Assembly: GCA_965203375.1 (NCBI GenBank)
Contig: OZ241886.1
Coordinates: 558,001 to 622,000 of the forward strand
DNA from: CATQHS01 sp965203375
GTDB taxonomy: Bacteria > Actinomycetota > Acidimicrobiia > Acidimicrobiales > Aldehydirespiratoraceae
DNA length: 64,000 bases
Direction: 5' to 3'
Positions 1 through 7,728 of this stretch are shown here, in pieces. How positions within the stretch are numbered: position 1 is the first letter of the stretch; each line of letters starts with the position of its first letter. A program made the position numbers and the translations under genes. The notes under the pieces are model-generated. The model was not told the DNA's origin, ran no database searches, and worked only from the letters and a program-made list of their open reading frames with translations.

Positions 1-143
1 CCCAGCGGCCCCCACCACTTGGTGACCGTGCCCCGAGACAGCCTCATCTGGCGGGTTGCCTCGGCCTGGGGCTCCCCCGCGGCCACCCGCCGGACCAGCA
101 ACAGCCACCCCGCGGGAGTCAAACGTGCATTAGCGTGCGACAT
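1..143 (-). CDS. IS481 family transposase, N-terminal fragment
   Basis: The minus-strand frame opens at ATG 143-141 and stays open for 47 codons to the window edge. It reads MSHANARLTPAGWLLLVRR and continues with an N-terminal helix-turn-helix (EATRQMRLSRGTVTKWW). The phrase LTPxGxxLLVxRV followed by a helix ending in KWW is the usual opening of IS481 transposases. The DDE catalytic core would lie beyond the left edge, so intactness cannot be judged. A plus-strand ORF over the same bases has no protein-like features. Confidence 0.65.
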   Translation of the reverse strand, partial: MSHANARLTPAGWLLLVRRVAAGEPQAEATRQMRLSRGTVTKWWGPL

Positions 144-172
144 CGAGCCCCCTGTGCTCGTGGGATGTGACA
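1..172 (-). mobile_element. IS481-type insertion sequence, one end (truncated by window edge)
   Basis: The minus strand begins at 172 with TGTCACATCCCACG, a TGT-type terminus as in IS481 elements, followed 29 bases later by the start of a transposase reading frame that runs off the left edge. The boundary at 172 is inferred from the terminus alone because the other inverted repeat is outside the window. It lies about 100 bases from the start of the tandem module array. Confidence 0.6.
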
Positions 173-273
173 ATCACCGCACTCGCACAGGAGGCTCACC
201 CCATCGCGCTGCTACCAACCTCTGTGTCCAGTACAGTTAGCCTCTAACTTGCCGGGCTGTGTGGAGGCGAGCT

Positions 274-1356
274 GTGGTAGATGTTGTTGCGCTGGGGGCG
301 ATAGTTGAGTCTGAGGACTTGACAGCCCCGCCGCGGCTTCCGACGCTTGATGAGGGAGGTTATGTCCGTCCTTGGACTCCAGAGGAACTTGATGCCTATC
401 TCCGGGCGCGGGATCGTGTTTTTGCTGAGGACTACGTCTATCCGCCAGATCGTCGTACTGGCATCATAAAATTTGGGTCGGTTAGGAAACTAGCTAAACT
501 CGGTTTTAAGAGTGGCTTTTGTGTGGGCCCGCCTGAAACAATGATGGCGGGGCGGCGGAAGACGCTCGAGTCGGGGAGTCTGAGCTTATATGCGGAGGAA
601 TTTGCAGACTTGAGTGACGGCCAGCGCGTAATCCTGAAGGACGACCGCGGCTGGTCTGACAGATCGGACAGGTTGGCCATTGGGTGCGATCTCACCCTAC
701 AGGCTATTAGAATTCTTGACCCGGATGGCAAGGAGTTCTGGATGAAGTGGGTAGTTGAGCGGTTGTGCTTTCTGGGCATTGACGTCGACCCGGTGTCGGT
801 TCAGGCTGCGCCCTTTAAAGTTGAGTTTGGGCCCCGCATCCAACGAGAATTGTGGCAACGCGAATCTGGCGGTTGGACGTCGGTGCTGGATATTATTGCA
901 CTGGGGGCAATAGTTGAGACGGAGGATCTGACGGCCCCTCCGCGGCATCCGAAGTTCACTAATCTGGGTTATACTCACCCTCTGACTCCAGAGAATCTTG
1001 AAGCTGCCATACCAGAGTCGCGGCGAAGGATGCTTAAGTCGGGGGCGCTTAGCTTTTACGCGGAGGAGTTCGCGGACTTGAGCGACGGCCGGCGCGTGAT
1101 CTTGCAAGATAACCGCAGTTGGTATCTAGACAGTTCGTGGAAATCGGCTATTGGGCGCGATCTCACCGAACGTGCCATTTGGATTCTGAAACCGAATGAC
1201 CCGAATGACAAGGGGTCCTGGGTGGAGTGGATTGTAAGGCGGTTGCGCTCCCTGGGCACCGATGTCGATCCGGTGTCAGTTCGTGCCGCGCCCCTTAATG
1301 TTGAGTTTGGTCCCCGCGTCCGACGCGAGCTGCGGCAACGCAAACCCGGCGGGTAG
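274..1356 (+). CDS. Tandem module protein, modules 1 (long) and 2 (short)
   Basis: A 360-residue protein of two diverged copies of one unrecognised module. Each module opens with LGAIVExEDLTAPPR, has a central YAEEFADLSDGxRVIL block followed by W, then a W(V/M)EW block, and ends xPVSVxAAPxxVEFGPR. Module 1 is the long form, with an extra segment around RARDRVFAEDYVYPPD; module 2 is the short form. GTG 274 is chosen because GGAGG at 263-267 lies six bases upstream and the sequence then matches the starts of the paralogues; GTG 259 would put that ribosome site inside the gene. No signal peptide or membrane segment is seen. The junction reads GG-W-TSVLD where other junctions read GG-stop-xSVLE, so the fusion looks like a TAG to TGG change. 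Base composition is poorer in GC than the nuo genes. Function unknown; tandem diverged copies recall polyimmunity loci, but that is only an analogy. Confidence 0.75.
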   Translation: MVDVVALGAIVESEDLTAPPRLPTLDEGGYVRPWTPEELDAYLRARDRVFAEDYVYPPDRRTGIIKFGSVRKLAKLGFKSGFCVGPPETMMAGRRKTLESGSLSLYAEEFADLSDGQRVILKDDRGWSDRSDRLAIGCDLTLQAIRILDPDGKEFWMKWVVERLCFLGIDVDPVSVQAAPFKVEFGPRIQRELWQRESGGWTSVLDIIALGAIVETEDLTAPPRHPKFTNLGYTHPLTPENLEAAIPESRRRMLKSGALSFYAEEFADLSDGRRVILQDNRSWYLDSSWKSAIGRDLTERAIWILKPNDPNDKGSWVEWIVRRLRSLGTDVDPVSVRAAPLNVEFGPRVRRELRQRKPGG

Positions 1357-1362
1357 GTGTCA

Positions 1363-2577
1363 GTGTTGGAAGTTGTTGCGCTGGGGGCGATAGTTGAGTC
1401 TGAAGACTTGACCGCCCCTCCGCGGCTTCCGAAGCTTGACATGGGGGGTTACGTCCGTCCTTGGACTACAGAGGAACTTGACGACTATCTCCGGGCGCGA
1501 GATCGCGTCTTCGCTGAGGACTACGTCTATCCTTCGGATCACAGCACTGGCATCGTCAAGCTCGGGTGGGCTAATCTGATGAGGAAACTAGCGCAACTCG
1601 GTGGTAAGGTGGTCTTTTGTACGGGTCCGCCTGAGACGATGATGGCGGAGCGGCGGAAGATGTTTGAGTCGGATGAACTGAGCTTATATGCGGAGGAGTT
1701 CGCGGATCTTAGCGATGGCCGCCGCGTGATTCTGAAGGATGACCGCGGTTGGAGTCTTGGGCCTACTCATCGCCAGGACAGTTCGTGGAAGTTCGACAAT
1801 GGATGCGCATTGACTTTTGATGCGGCAACCATTCTTGAACCAGATTATAAGGAGTTATGGTTGGAGTGGGTGGTTGAGCGGTTGGGTTTCTTTGGTGTTG
1901 ATGTTGATCTGGTGTCGGTTCATGCTGCGCCTTTTCGGGTGGAGTTCAGCCCCCATGTGCAGCGCGAGTTGCGGCAACGCAAACCCGACAGACAGGTGCC
2001 GGACGCGTCGACGAAGGCTCAGACCATGGTGCCCGACCGGAAGGGACTAGTTGTGTCGGATGTCATTGCGTTGGGAGCAACCGTTGAAATAGAGGACTTG
2101 ACAGGCCCTCCGCGGTGGCCCGTGCTCTATGGGGGTTATTGCGTTCGTCGTCCTGCGTCCGAAGAACTCGGCACCCCAAGGCCGCTTCCTCGTAGAGGCC
2201 CTGAAACTGAAGGTCTGGAGGCCGAGCGGCAGAGAATGCTTGAGTCGGGGAAGCCACAGTTCTACGCGGAGGAGTTCGCGGACTTGAGCGACGGTCGGCG
2301 GGTGATCCTGAAGGACGATCGCGGCTGGTCTCATTGGCCGATTAATTCCCCGGATAGCAACTGGAAAGTAGCCACCGGACATGAACTCACCATAGAAGCA
2401 ATCGTGATGCTCGATCCGGGCGACGATGATCTTTGGATGGAGTGGGTGATTGAGCGGTTGCGCTTTTTTGGAGTCGCCGTCGATCCGGTGTCGGTTCGCG
2501 CTGCGCCTTTTCATGTCGAGTTCGGCCCTCGCGTCCAACACGAACTGCGGCAACGCAAATCCGACAAGTGGGCGTAG
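1363..2577 (+). CDS. Tandem module protein, modules 3 (long) and 4 (short)
   Basis: A 404-residue protein with the same long+short design as its upstream neighbour. GTG 1363 (GTG TTG GAA GTT) matches the starts at 2627 and 3278; an in-frame GTG at 1357 immediately after the upstream stop is the alternative. The long module has the FAEDYVYP segment and a GGKVVFCTGPPETMMAERRK stretch; the short one replaces these with a proline/arginine-rich segment. The two modules are joined by about 25 non-conserved residues (around VPDASTKAQTM), unlike the tight junction in the first gene. Both end in xELRQRK. Likely co-transcribed with the preceding gene, whose stop is six bases upstream. Function unknown. 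Confidence 0.75.
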   Translation: MLEVVALGAIVESEDLTAPPRLPKLDMGGYVRPWTTEELDDYLRARDRVFAEDYVYPSDHSTGIVKLGWANLMRKLAQLGGKVVFCTGPPETMMAERRKMFESDELSLYAEEFADLSDGRRVILKDDRGWSLGPTHRQDSSWKFDNGCALTFDAATILEPDYKELWLEWVVERLGFFGVDVDLVSVHAAPFRVEFSPHVQRELRQRKPDRQVPDASTKAQTMVPDRKGLVVSDVIALGATVEIEDLTGPPRWPVLYGGYCVRRPASEELGTPRPLPRRGPETEGLEAERQRMLESGKPQFYAEEFADLSDGRRVILKDDRGWSHWPINSPDSNWKVATGHELTIEAIVMLDPGDDDLWMEWVIERLRFFGVAVDPVSVRAAPFHVEFGPRVQHELRQRKSDKWA

Positions 2578-2626
2578 GAAGCTCGCGGGAGACACATACT
2601 ATATGCCTGATTGGAGGAGATAAATA

Positions 2627-3271
2627 GTGTTGGAAGTTATTGCGCTGGGAGCGATAGTTGAGTCTGAGGACTTGACCGCCCCGCCACGGCAGCCGACGCT
2701 CAGCGAGATAGGTTATGTCCCCTCTCTGACTGCAGAGAAACTCAATGCTTATTTTCAGGCGCGGGATCGCGTCTTCGCTGAGAACTATGTCTATCCGCCA
2801 GACCGCAGCACTGGCAGCATAAAGTTAGGGTGGGCTAATCTGGTAAGGAAACTAGCTCAACTCGGTCGCAAGAGGATGGTCTTTTGTGCGGTTCCACCTG
2901 AAATGATGATGGCGGAGCGGCGGAAGACGCTTGAGTCGGGTGAACTTAGCCTATACGCGGAGGAGTTCGCGGATCTTAGCGATGGCCGACGGGTGATTCT
3001 GAAAGACGACCGCGGCTGGAGTCTTCAGCGTAATCATTACCTTCGTTACCCGGATAGTTCGTGGAAATTCACTAGTGGGTGCCAACTTGCCAAGGAGGCG
3101 ATTCTGGTTCTCGATCCCGATGACAATGAGCGCTGGATTGAGTGGGTGGTCGAGCGGTTGCGCTTCCTGGGCATTGACGTTGATCCGGCATCGGTTCATG
3201 CGGCGCCCTTTAAGGTCGAGTTCGGTCCCCGCGTCCGACACGAGCTGCGACAACGCAAATCGAGCGGGTAG
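2627..3271 (+). CDS. Tandem module protein, module 5 (long form, single)
   Basis: A 214-residue single long module, highly similar to modules 1 and 3. GTG 2627 is well supported: GGAGGAGA at 2613-2620 lies six bases upstream. This is the only gene of the array with a clear intergenic gap (49 bases) before it, so a separate initiation signal may exist here. The protein has the conserved YAEEFADLSDGRRVILKDD block, a W(I)EWVVERLRFLG block and the C-terminal FGPRVRHELRQRK. It ends in TAG at 3269-3271, exactly where the first gene of the array has TGG, so it is the separated counterpart of a fused long+short pair. Confidence 0.75.
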   Translation: MLEVIALGAIVESEDLTAPPRQPTLSEIGYVPSLTAEKLNAYFQARDRVFAENYVYPPDRSTGSIKLGWANLVRKLAQLGRKRMVFCAVPPEMMMAERRKTLESGELSLYAEEFADLSDGRRVILKDDRGWSLQRNHYLRYPDSSWKFTSGCQLAKEAILVLDPDDNERWIEWVVERLRFLGIDVDPASVHAAPFKVEFGPRVRHELRQRKSSG

Positions 3272-3277
3272 GCGTCA

Positions 3278-3793
3278 GTGTTGGAAGTTGTTGCGCTGGG
3301 AGCAGTTGTCGAGATTGAGGACTTGACGGCCCTGCCGCGGCGCCCGATGGCCTATGGGAGTTATTTCGTCGGTCGCCCGACACCCGATGGACTCGGTGCC
3401 GCTAGGCGTCCCCGTTGGAGTTCGCCCCCTGACGGACTGCTGGCCGAGCGGCAGAAGATGCTCGGGGCGGGGAGACCCCAGTTCTACGCGGAGGAGTTCG
3501 CGGATCTGAGCGACGGCCGGCGGGTGATCCTGAAAGACGACCGCGGGTGGTCACACTGGCCGGTGCATTTCCCGTACAGCCAATGGAAAGTGGCCGATGG
3601 GCGCGAGCTCACCAAAGAAGCGATTCTGATTCTCGATCCGGGCGACGATGAGGTCTGGATGGAGTGGGTGGTCGAGCGGCTGCGCTTCCTGGGCATCGAA
3701 GTCGATCCCGCATCGGTTCACGCCGCGCCCTTCCAGGTCGAGTTCGGCCCCCGCGTGCAGCACGAGCTGCGGCAGCGAAAATTCGACGGGTAG
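3278..3793 (+). CDS. Tandem module protein, module 6 (short form, single)
   Basis: A 171-residue short module starting at GTG 3278, six bases after the stop of module 5, so probably translated by reinitiation or coupling. It aligns best with module 4 (shared GRP..LG..R, SHWP, QFYAEEFADLSDGRR, LDPGDDxxWMEWV). No signal peptide, membrane helix or catalytic motif is recognisable. Modules 5 and 6 together equal one long+short pair, the third in the array. Confidence 0.75.
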   Translation: MLEVVALGAVVEIEDLTALPRRPMAYGSYFVGRPTPDGLGAARRPRWSSPPDGLLAERQKMLGAGRPQFYAEEFADLSDGRRVILKDDRGWSHWPVHFPYSQWKVADGRELTKEAILILDPGDDEVWMEWVVERLRFLGIEVDPASVHAAPFQVEFGPRVQHELRQRKFDG

Positions 3794-3963
3794 GCACCTG
3801 ACGCGCCGACGCGTCGGGGCGGCGGTTGTGGGCGCTTGCGCCGACGGGTCGGAGCGGTGCCGTCGAGGTCCCGGTGTCGTGGGTTGTGGACGCCTGCACC
3901 GATTTGCGGGGGGAATGGCGAGGTTGAAGGTCCCCGGTGACGCGGACGGCGGGGGAGGGTCGG

Positions 3964-3969
3964 TAGGCT
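3964..3969 (+). promoter_or_regulatory. Candidate -10 box upstream of nuoI
   Basis: TAGGCT lies eight bases before GTG 3978, the first codon of a mini-ORF leading into nuoI. The spacing fits the leaderless pattern seen at other genes in this window. No convincing -35 box is seen. The rest of 3794-3963 is GC-rich and holds no gene I can support. Confidence 0.4.
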
Positions 3970-3977
3970 TGCCGTCC

Positions 3978-4048
3978 GTGTCACCGCTAGTGACCACCTG
4001 TCCCATCGGCGGCGTCTGGCCGTGACCGGCGCGCTCGGGGCGGCGTGA
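3978..4048 (+). other. Two overlapping mini-ORFs leading into nuoI
   Basis: GTG 3978 opens a 15-codon frame ending at TGA 4023-4025. GTG 4022 overlaps that stop (GTGA) and opens an 8-codon frame ending at TGA 4046-4048, which in turn overlaps the nuoI GTG at 4045 (GTGA again). The chain could couple translation into nuoI or could be chance in GC-rich DNA. The peptides, VSPLVTTCPIGGVWP and VTGALGAA, match nothing I know. Confidence 0.35.
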
Positions 4049-4590
4049 TGGCCCTGATACCGGGGCTGTTCAAGGGGCTGGCCGTCACCGGCGGCACCAT
4101 CCTGCGCACCGTCTTCCCCCGACGGGGGGTGAAAACCCTGGTCCCGGCCCCGACTAAGGGGGCGGCCACCGTTCAGTACCCCCGGGAGAAAGAGGCGCCG
4201 CCCACCCGGGCCCGGGGGGTGATCGCCTTGCACGAGGGCAACTGCACCGCCTGCATGCTGTGCGCCCGGGAGTGTCCCGACTGGTGCATCTACATCGAGG
4301 GCCACAAGGAGAAGGCCCCGCCCCGGCGGGCCGGGGGCAAGCCCCGCCTGGTCAACAAGCTCGACCGCTTCGACATCGACTACGCCCTGTGCATGTTCTG
4401 CGGCATCTGCGTGGAGGTGTGCCCCTTCGACGCCCTGTTCTGGAGCCCCGAGTACGAGTTCTCCGAGCCCCGCATCGCCGACCTGCTGCACGACATGTCC
4501 CGCCTGTCGGAGTGGATGGAGACGGTGCCCGACTTCGAGGACTACGAGGCCGGGTCGGAGGCCAAGAAGCGGAAGGTCCCGGCCCCGTGA
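4045..4590 (+). CDS. nuoI: NADH-quinone oxidoreductase subunit I (NuoI)
   Basis: The 181-residue ferredoxin-like subunit of complex I that carries clusters N6a and N6b in the peripheral arm and passes electrons toward the quinone-site cluster. Two complete 4Fe-4S motifs are visible: CTACMLCARECP and CMFCGICVEVCP, separated by a basic loop as in the family. Start is GTG 4045 or ATG 4048. First gene of a nuoIJKLMN run; nuoA-H do not precede it and the neighbour upstream is the unrelated module array. The stop overlaps the nuoJ GTG by three bases. Confidence 0.95.
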   Translation: MMALIPGLFKGLAVTGGTILRTVFPRRGVKTLVPAPTKGAATVQYPREKEAPPTRARGVIALHEGNCTACMLCARECPDWCIYIEGHKEKAPPRRAGGKPRLVNKLDRFDIDYALCMFCGICVEVCPFDALFWSPEYEFSEPRIADLLHDMSRLSEWMETVPDFEDYEAGSEAKKRKVPAP

Positions 4591-4616
4591 GCGGCCCCGT
4601 GAGCGGCCCCGTGAGC
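4581..4616 (+). repeat. Triplicated 12-bp unit across the nuoI/nuoJ boundary
   Basis: GGCCCCGTGAGC occurs three times without a mismatch (4581, 4593, 4605). Each unit carries a GTG, so nuoJ has three in-frame candidate starts (4587, 4599, 4611), and the first copy also contains the nuoI stop. This looks like slippage or duplication at the junction and lengthens NuoJ with a SGPVSGPVSG stretch. Confidence 0.9.
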
Positions 4617-5144
4617 GGCGCGCTGGCCGCGGCCGCCTCCGGCGGCGACCTGTTCGTGGCCCAGAACGTGTTCTTCGCCGTCATCGCCGCGGCGATGGTG
4701 TTCTCGGCCTTCCGCTGCGTCACCACCCGCAACGTCGTCCACGCCGCCCTGTGGCTGGTGCTGGTGCTAGCCGGGGCCGCGGCCCAGTTCATCCTGCTGG
4801 GGTCGGAGTTCGTGGCCGTCACCCAGGTGCTGGTGTACGTGGGGGCCATCGTGGTGCTGTTCCTGTTCGGGATCATGCTCACCCGGGCCTCCATGGGCGA
4901 CGACGAGACCGCCTCGGGCGAGAAGCGGGTGATGGCCGCGGTGGTGGCGGTGCTGCTGGGGGTGGTGACCGGCGGCGCCCTGATCGAGAGCTTCTCCGAC
5001 ACCCGGCTGGTGATCGACGAGCCCCAGCCCACCGCGGTGGTGTCCGACGCCATCTTCAGCCAGTACATCATCGCCTTCGAGGCGGTGTCGGTACTGCTGC
5101 TGGCCGCCTTGATCGGGGCCATCGTGGTGGCCCGCAAGGACTGA
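4587..5144 (+). CDS. nuoJ: NADH-quinone oxidoreductase subunit J (NuoJ)
   Basis: A small membrane subunit of the complex I proton-pumping arm (185 residues from GTG 4587). Hydrophobic helices are visible, including the conserved QVLVYVGAIVVLFLFGIMLT helix, which has the family's glycine-rich VYVGAI core. A C-terminal helix ends in ARKD. The start is ambiguous among three GTG codons in the 12-bp repeat; the earliest overlaps the nuoI stop (GTGA), favouring coupled translation. The ORF can be read further upstream to 4260, but only inside nuoI. Confidence 0.92.
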   Translation: MSGPVSGPVSGALAAAASGGDLFVAQNVFFAVIAAAMVFSAFRCVTTRNVVHAALWLVLVLAGAAAQFILLGSEFVAVTQVLVYVGAIVVLFLFGIMLTRASMGDDETASGEKRVMAAVVAVLLGVVTGGALIESFSDTRLVIDEPQPTAVVSDAIFSQYIIAFEAVSVLLLAALIGAIVVARKD

Positions 5145-5233
5145 GTTCGCCATGCCGTCCCAGCCGACCCGCCGCCTGCCAGGACCGGGCCGACCGTGCC
5201 GTTCGAGCCGATCACGCAAGGACTGACCCGGCC

Positions 5234-5533
5234 GTGCTGTTGAACCAGTTCCTGCTGCTGGGGGCGGTGCTGTTCTGCATCGGCGTCTACGGCGTGCTGG
5301 CCCGCCGCAACGGGGTGCTGGTGCTGATGTCGGTGGAGATCATCTTGAACTCGGTCAACATCAACCTGGTGGCCTTCGGCGCCCTCAACGACGACGTGGG
5401 CGGCGAGGTGTTCGCCCTGTTCGTCATCGCCGTGGCCGCGGCCGAGGTCGGCATCGGCCTGGCCATCGTCTTGTTGATGTACCGCAACCGCCGCAGCATC
5501 GACCTCACCCAAGCCGACATGCTGAAGGGCTGA
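5234..5533 (+). CDS. nuoK: NADH-quinone oxidoreductase subunit K (NuoK)
   Basis: A 99-residue three-helix subunit homologous to MrpC. Family signatures are visible: GVYGVLARRNGVLVLMSVEI with the helix-2 glutamate, NSVNINLVAF, then a third helix with AAAEVGIGLAIV carrying the second conserved glutamate. GTG 5234 gives the usual family length. It sits 89 bases after nuoJ and eight bases before nuoL. Confidence 0.95.
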   Translation: MLLNQFLLLGAVLFCIGVYGVLARRNGVLVLMSVEIILNSVNINLVAFGALNDDVGGEVFALFVIAVAAAEVGIGLAIVLLMYRNRRSIDLTQADMLKG

Positions 5534-5540
5534 GGCGGCC

Positions 5541-7697
5541 GTGGGACTGCTCACCCTCGCCGCCGAGACGGCGCCGACCGGCCCCATGTCGGTCTCCGGC
5601 GCCAACTGGTTCTTGGACAACGCCTGGCTGGTCCCGCTGCTGCCCGGACTGTCGTTCGCCGCCATCCTGTTCTTCGGCAAGCGGATGCCCCGCCGAGGCT
5701 CGGAGCTGGGCCTGGTGGCGGTGGGCGCCTCGTTCCTGCTGGCCGTGGCCGCCGCCGCGGCCTGGGTGGTCCACCACGGCGCCCACGAGACGGCCCCGGC
5801 CGTACACCGGTCGGTGTCGTGGCTGGTGTCGGGCGGGGTCCGCTACGACGCCGGCATCCTGGTGGACGGGCTGTCGGTGATGATGCTGGTGGTGGTCACC
5901 GCGGTGTCGCTGCTGGTCCACGTCTACAGCACCGACTACGTGGCCGGCGACGCCCGCTACACCCACTTCTTCGCCTTCCTGAGCCTGTTCACCGCGGCCA
6001 TGCTGTTCTTCGTCCTCAGCGACAACCTGCTGCAGATGATCGTGGGCTGGGAGCTGGTGGGGGTGTGCTCCTTCGTGCTCATCGGCCACTGGTGGGAGGC
6101 CAAGGCCAACTCCGACGCCGCCCTCAAGGCCTTCCTCACCAACCGGGTCGGCGACGTGGGCCTGCTGGTGGGCATGTCCGTGCTGTTCTTCGCCGCGGGC
6201 GGCGCCTTCGACACCCTCACCGTCAACTCCCGCATCGTGGCCGGCGAGGTGAGCCACGCCGCCCTGGTGGCGGCCTCGGTGTGCCTGCTGGCCGCGGTCA
6301 TGTCCAAGTCGGGCCAGTTCGTGCTGCACACCTGGCTGCCCGACGCCATGGCCGGGCCCACCCCGGTGTCGGCCCTCATCCACGCCGCCACCATGGTGGT
6401 GGCCGGCATATACATGGTGGCCCGGCTCTACCCGGTGTTCTGGGACGGCATGGCCATCGCCCACTCCAGCGTAAACCTGCTGGCCGTGGTGGGGGCGGTC
6501 ACCCTGCTGTTCGGGGGGCTTTTGGCCTTCACCCAGAACGACATCAAGAAGGTGCTGGCCTACTCCACGGTCAGCCAGCTCGGCTACATGGTGATGGCCC
6601 TGGGGGTGGGGGCTTGGACCGCGGCCATGTTCCACCTCTTCACCCACGCCTTCTTCAAGGCCTGCCTGTTTTTGGGCTCGGGCTCGGTCAGCCACTCCGT
6701 CGGCGGCTTCGACATGAAGAAGAACATGGGCGGGCTCCGCCGGGTCATGCCCCACACCTACCGGACCTTCCTGGTGGCCACCATCGCCCTGATGGGGCTG
6801 CCGCCGCTGGCCGGGTTCTGGTCCAAAGACGAGATCCTGGCCGGCACCGGGGGCTGGGGCCTGTTGGGCGGCACCGGCGGCAACGGGGCCTACACGGCCA
6901 TGCTGGTGATGGGCCTGGCCGGCGCGGCGGTGACCGCGGCCTACATGACCAGGGTGATCTACCTCACCTTCTTCGGCCAGTACCGGGGCTCCGGCCACCC
7001 CCACGAATCCGGGCCCCGCATCCTGGCGCCCCTGTACGCCTTGGCCGCCATGGCCGTCGCCGCCGGGCTGTTCAACATGCCGGCCGGCTTCCAGCTCTGG
7101 CCGGAGGCCGCCCAGGAGCGCTTCGGCCACTACGTCGAGCCGGTGGCTGCCTACTTCCCGTCCATCGCCCACGCCACCCCGAGCTGGTCGCTGGCCGTCG
7201 TGTCCACCCTGGTGGCCCTGGGCGGGGCGGCGGCGGCCTACCGCTACTACTTCGTGAGGGTGCGGGCCCGGTCCGAGGCTGAGGGCCGGAGCCTCACCGA
7301 GCTGCCCGACGGCCCCACCGCGGCCAACAAGCTGGCCCGGGCCGGCCACCGGGTGCTGGCCGACAAGTACTACCTCGACCACCTCTACACCGGGATCGTG
7401 ACCGGCGGGGTCAAGGGCCCCATCGCCCGGGCCGCGTACTGGACCAACCAGAAGGTCATCGACGCGGCCGTCGACGGCGCGGGCCGCTCGGCGGTGGCCG
7501 CGGGCCGGGCCGTCTACGACCGCCTGGACCAGGGCGTCATCGACAACGTCATCATCGACGGCTCGGGCCGGGTGTCGGACTCCGCGGGCGAGGGGCTGCG
7601 GGGCATGCAGACCGGCAAGGTCCAGCAGTACGCGGCCATCCTGTTCGCGGCGGCCGCCGTGCTGGCCGGCGTGTTCATAGTGGTGGTTTCGCTGTAG
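5541..7697 (+). CDS. nuoL: NADH-quinone oxidoreductase subunit L (NuoL)
   Basis: The distal antiporter-like pump subunit of complex I, 718 residues with many membrane helices. Conserved parts include MIVGWELVGVCSFVLIGHWW with the helix-5 glutamate, a lysine-bearing KSGQFVLHTWLPDAMAGPTP, the FTQNDIKKVLAYSTVSQLGY segment, and PPLAGFWSKDEIL. It is longer than the E. coli protein because of a C-terminal amphipathic and helical extension, as in actinobacteria. GTG 5541 is used. Confidence 0.96.
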   Translation: MGLLTLAAETAPTGPMSVSGANWFLDNAWLVPLLPGLSFAAILFFGKRMPRRGSELGLVAVGASFLLAVAAAAAWVVHHGAHETAPAVHRSVSWLVSGGVRYDAGILVDGLSVMMLVVVTAVSLLVHVYSTDYVAGDARYTHFFAFLSLFTAAMLFFVLSDNLLQMIVGWELVGVCSFVLIGHWWEAKANSDAALKAFLTNRVGDVGLLVGMSVLFFAAGGAFDTLTVNSRIVAGEVSHAALVAASVCLLAAVMSKSGQFVLHTWLPDAMAGPTPVSALIHAATMVVAGIYMVARLYPVFWDGMAIAHSSVNLLAVVGAVTLLFGGLLAFTQNDIKKVLAYSTVSQLGYMVMALGVGAWTAAMFHLFTHAFFKACLFLGSGSVSHSVGGFDMKKNMGGLRRVMPHTYRTFLVATIALMGLPPLAGFWSKDEILAGTGGWGLLGGTGGNGAYTAMLVMGLAGAAVTAAYMTRVIYLTFFGQYRGSGHPHESGPRILAPLYALAAMAVAAGLFNMPAGFQLWPEAAQERFGHYVEPVAAYFPSIAHATPSWSLAVVSTLVALGGAAAAYRYYFVRVRARSEAEGRSLTELPDGPTAANKLARAGHRVLADKYYLDHLYTGIVTGGVKGPIARAAYWTNQKVIDAAVDGAGRSAVAAGRAVYDRLDQGVIDNVIIDGSGRVSDSAGEGLRGMQTGKVQQYAAILFAAAAVLAGVFIVVVSL

Positions 7698-7728
7698 GCG
7701 CAGGAGCATCGAGGCTGGAGAAGAACCC

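Larger units (their letters stand above)
274..3793 (+). repeat. Three tandem long+short module pairs
   Basis: Modules alternate long, short, long, short, long, short. Long modules (1, 3, 5) share a FAEDYVYP/FAENYVYP segment and an ERRKxLES stretch; short modules (2, 4, 6) lack the first. This order is expected if a long+short dimer was the duplicated unit. The first two dimers are single reading frames and the third is split by TAG at 3269-3271. Confidence 0.75.

Noticed and set aside
19..240. Plus-strand ORF of 73 codons at the left edge
   Set aside because: It lies opposite the IS481 transposase fragment and its terminus, and has no conserved motif.
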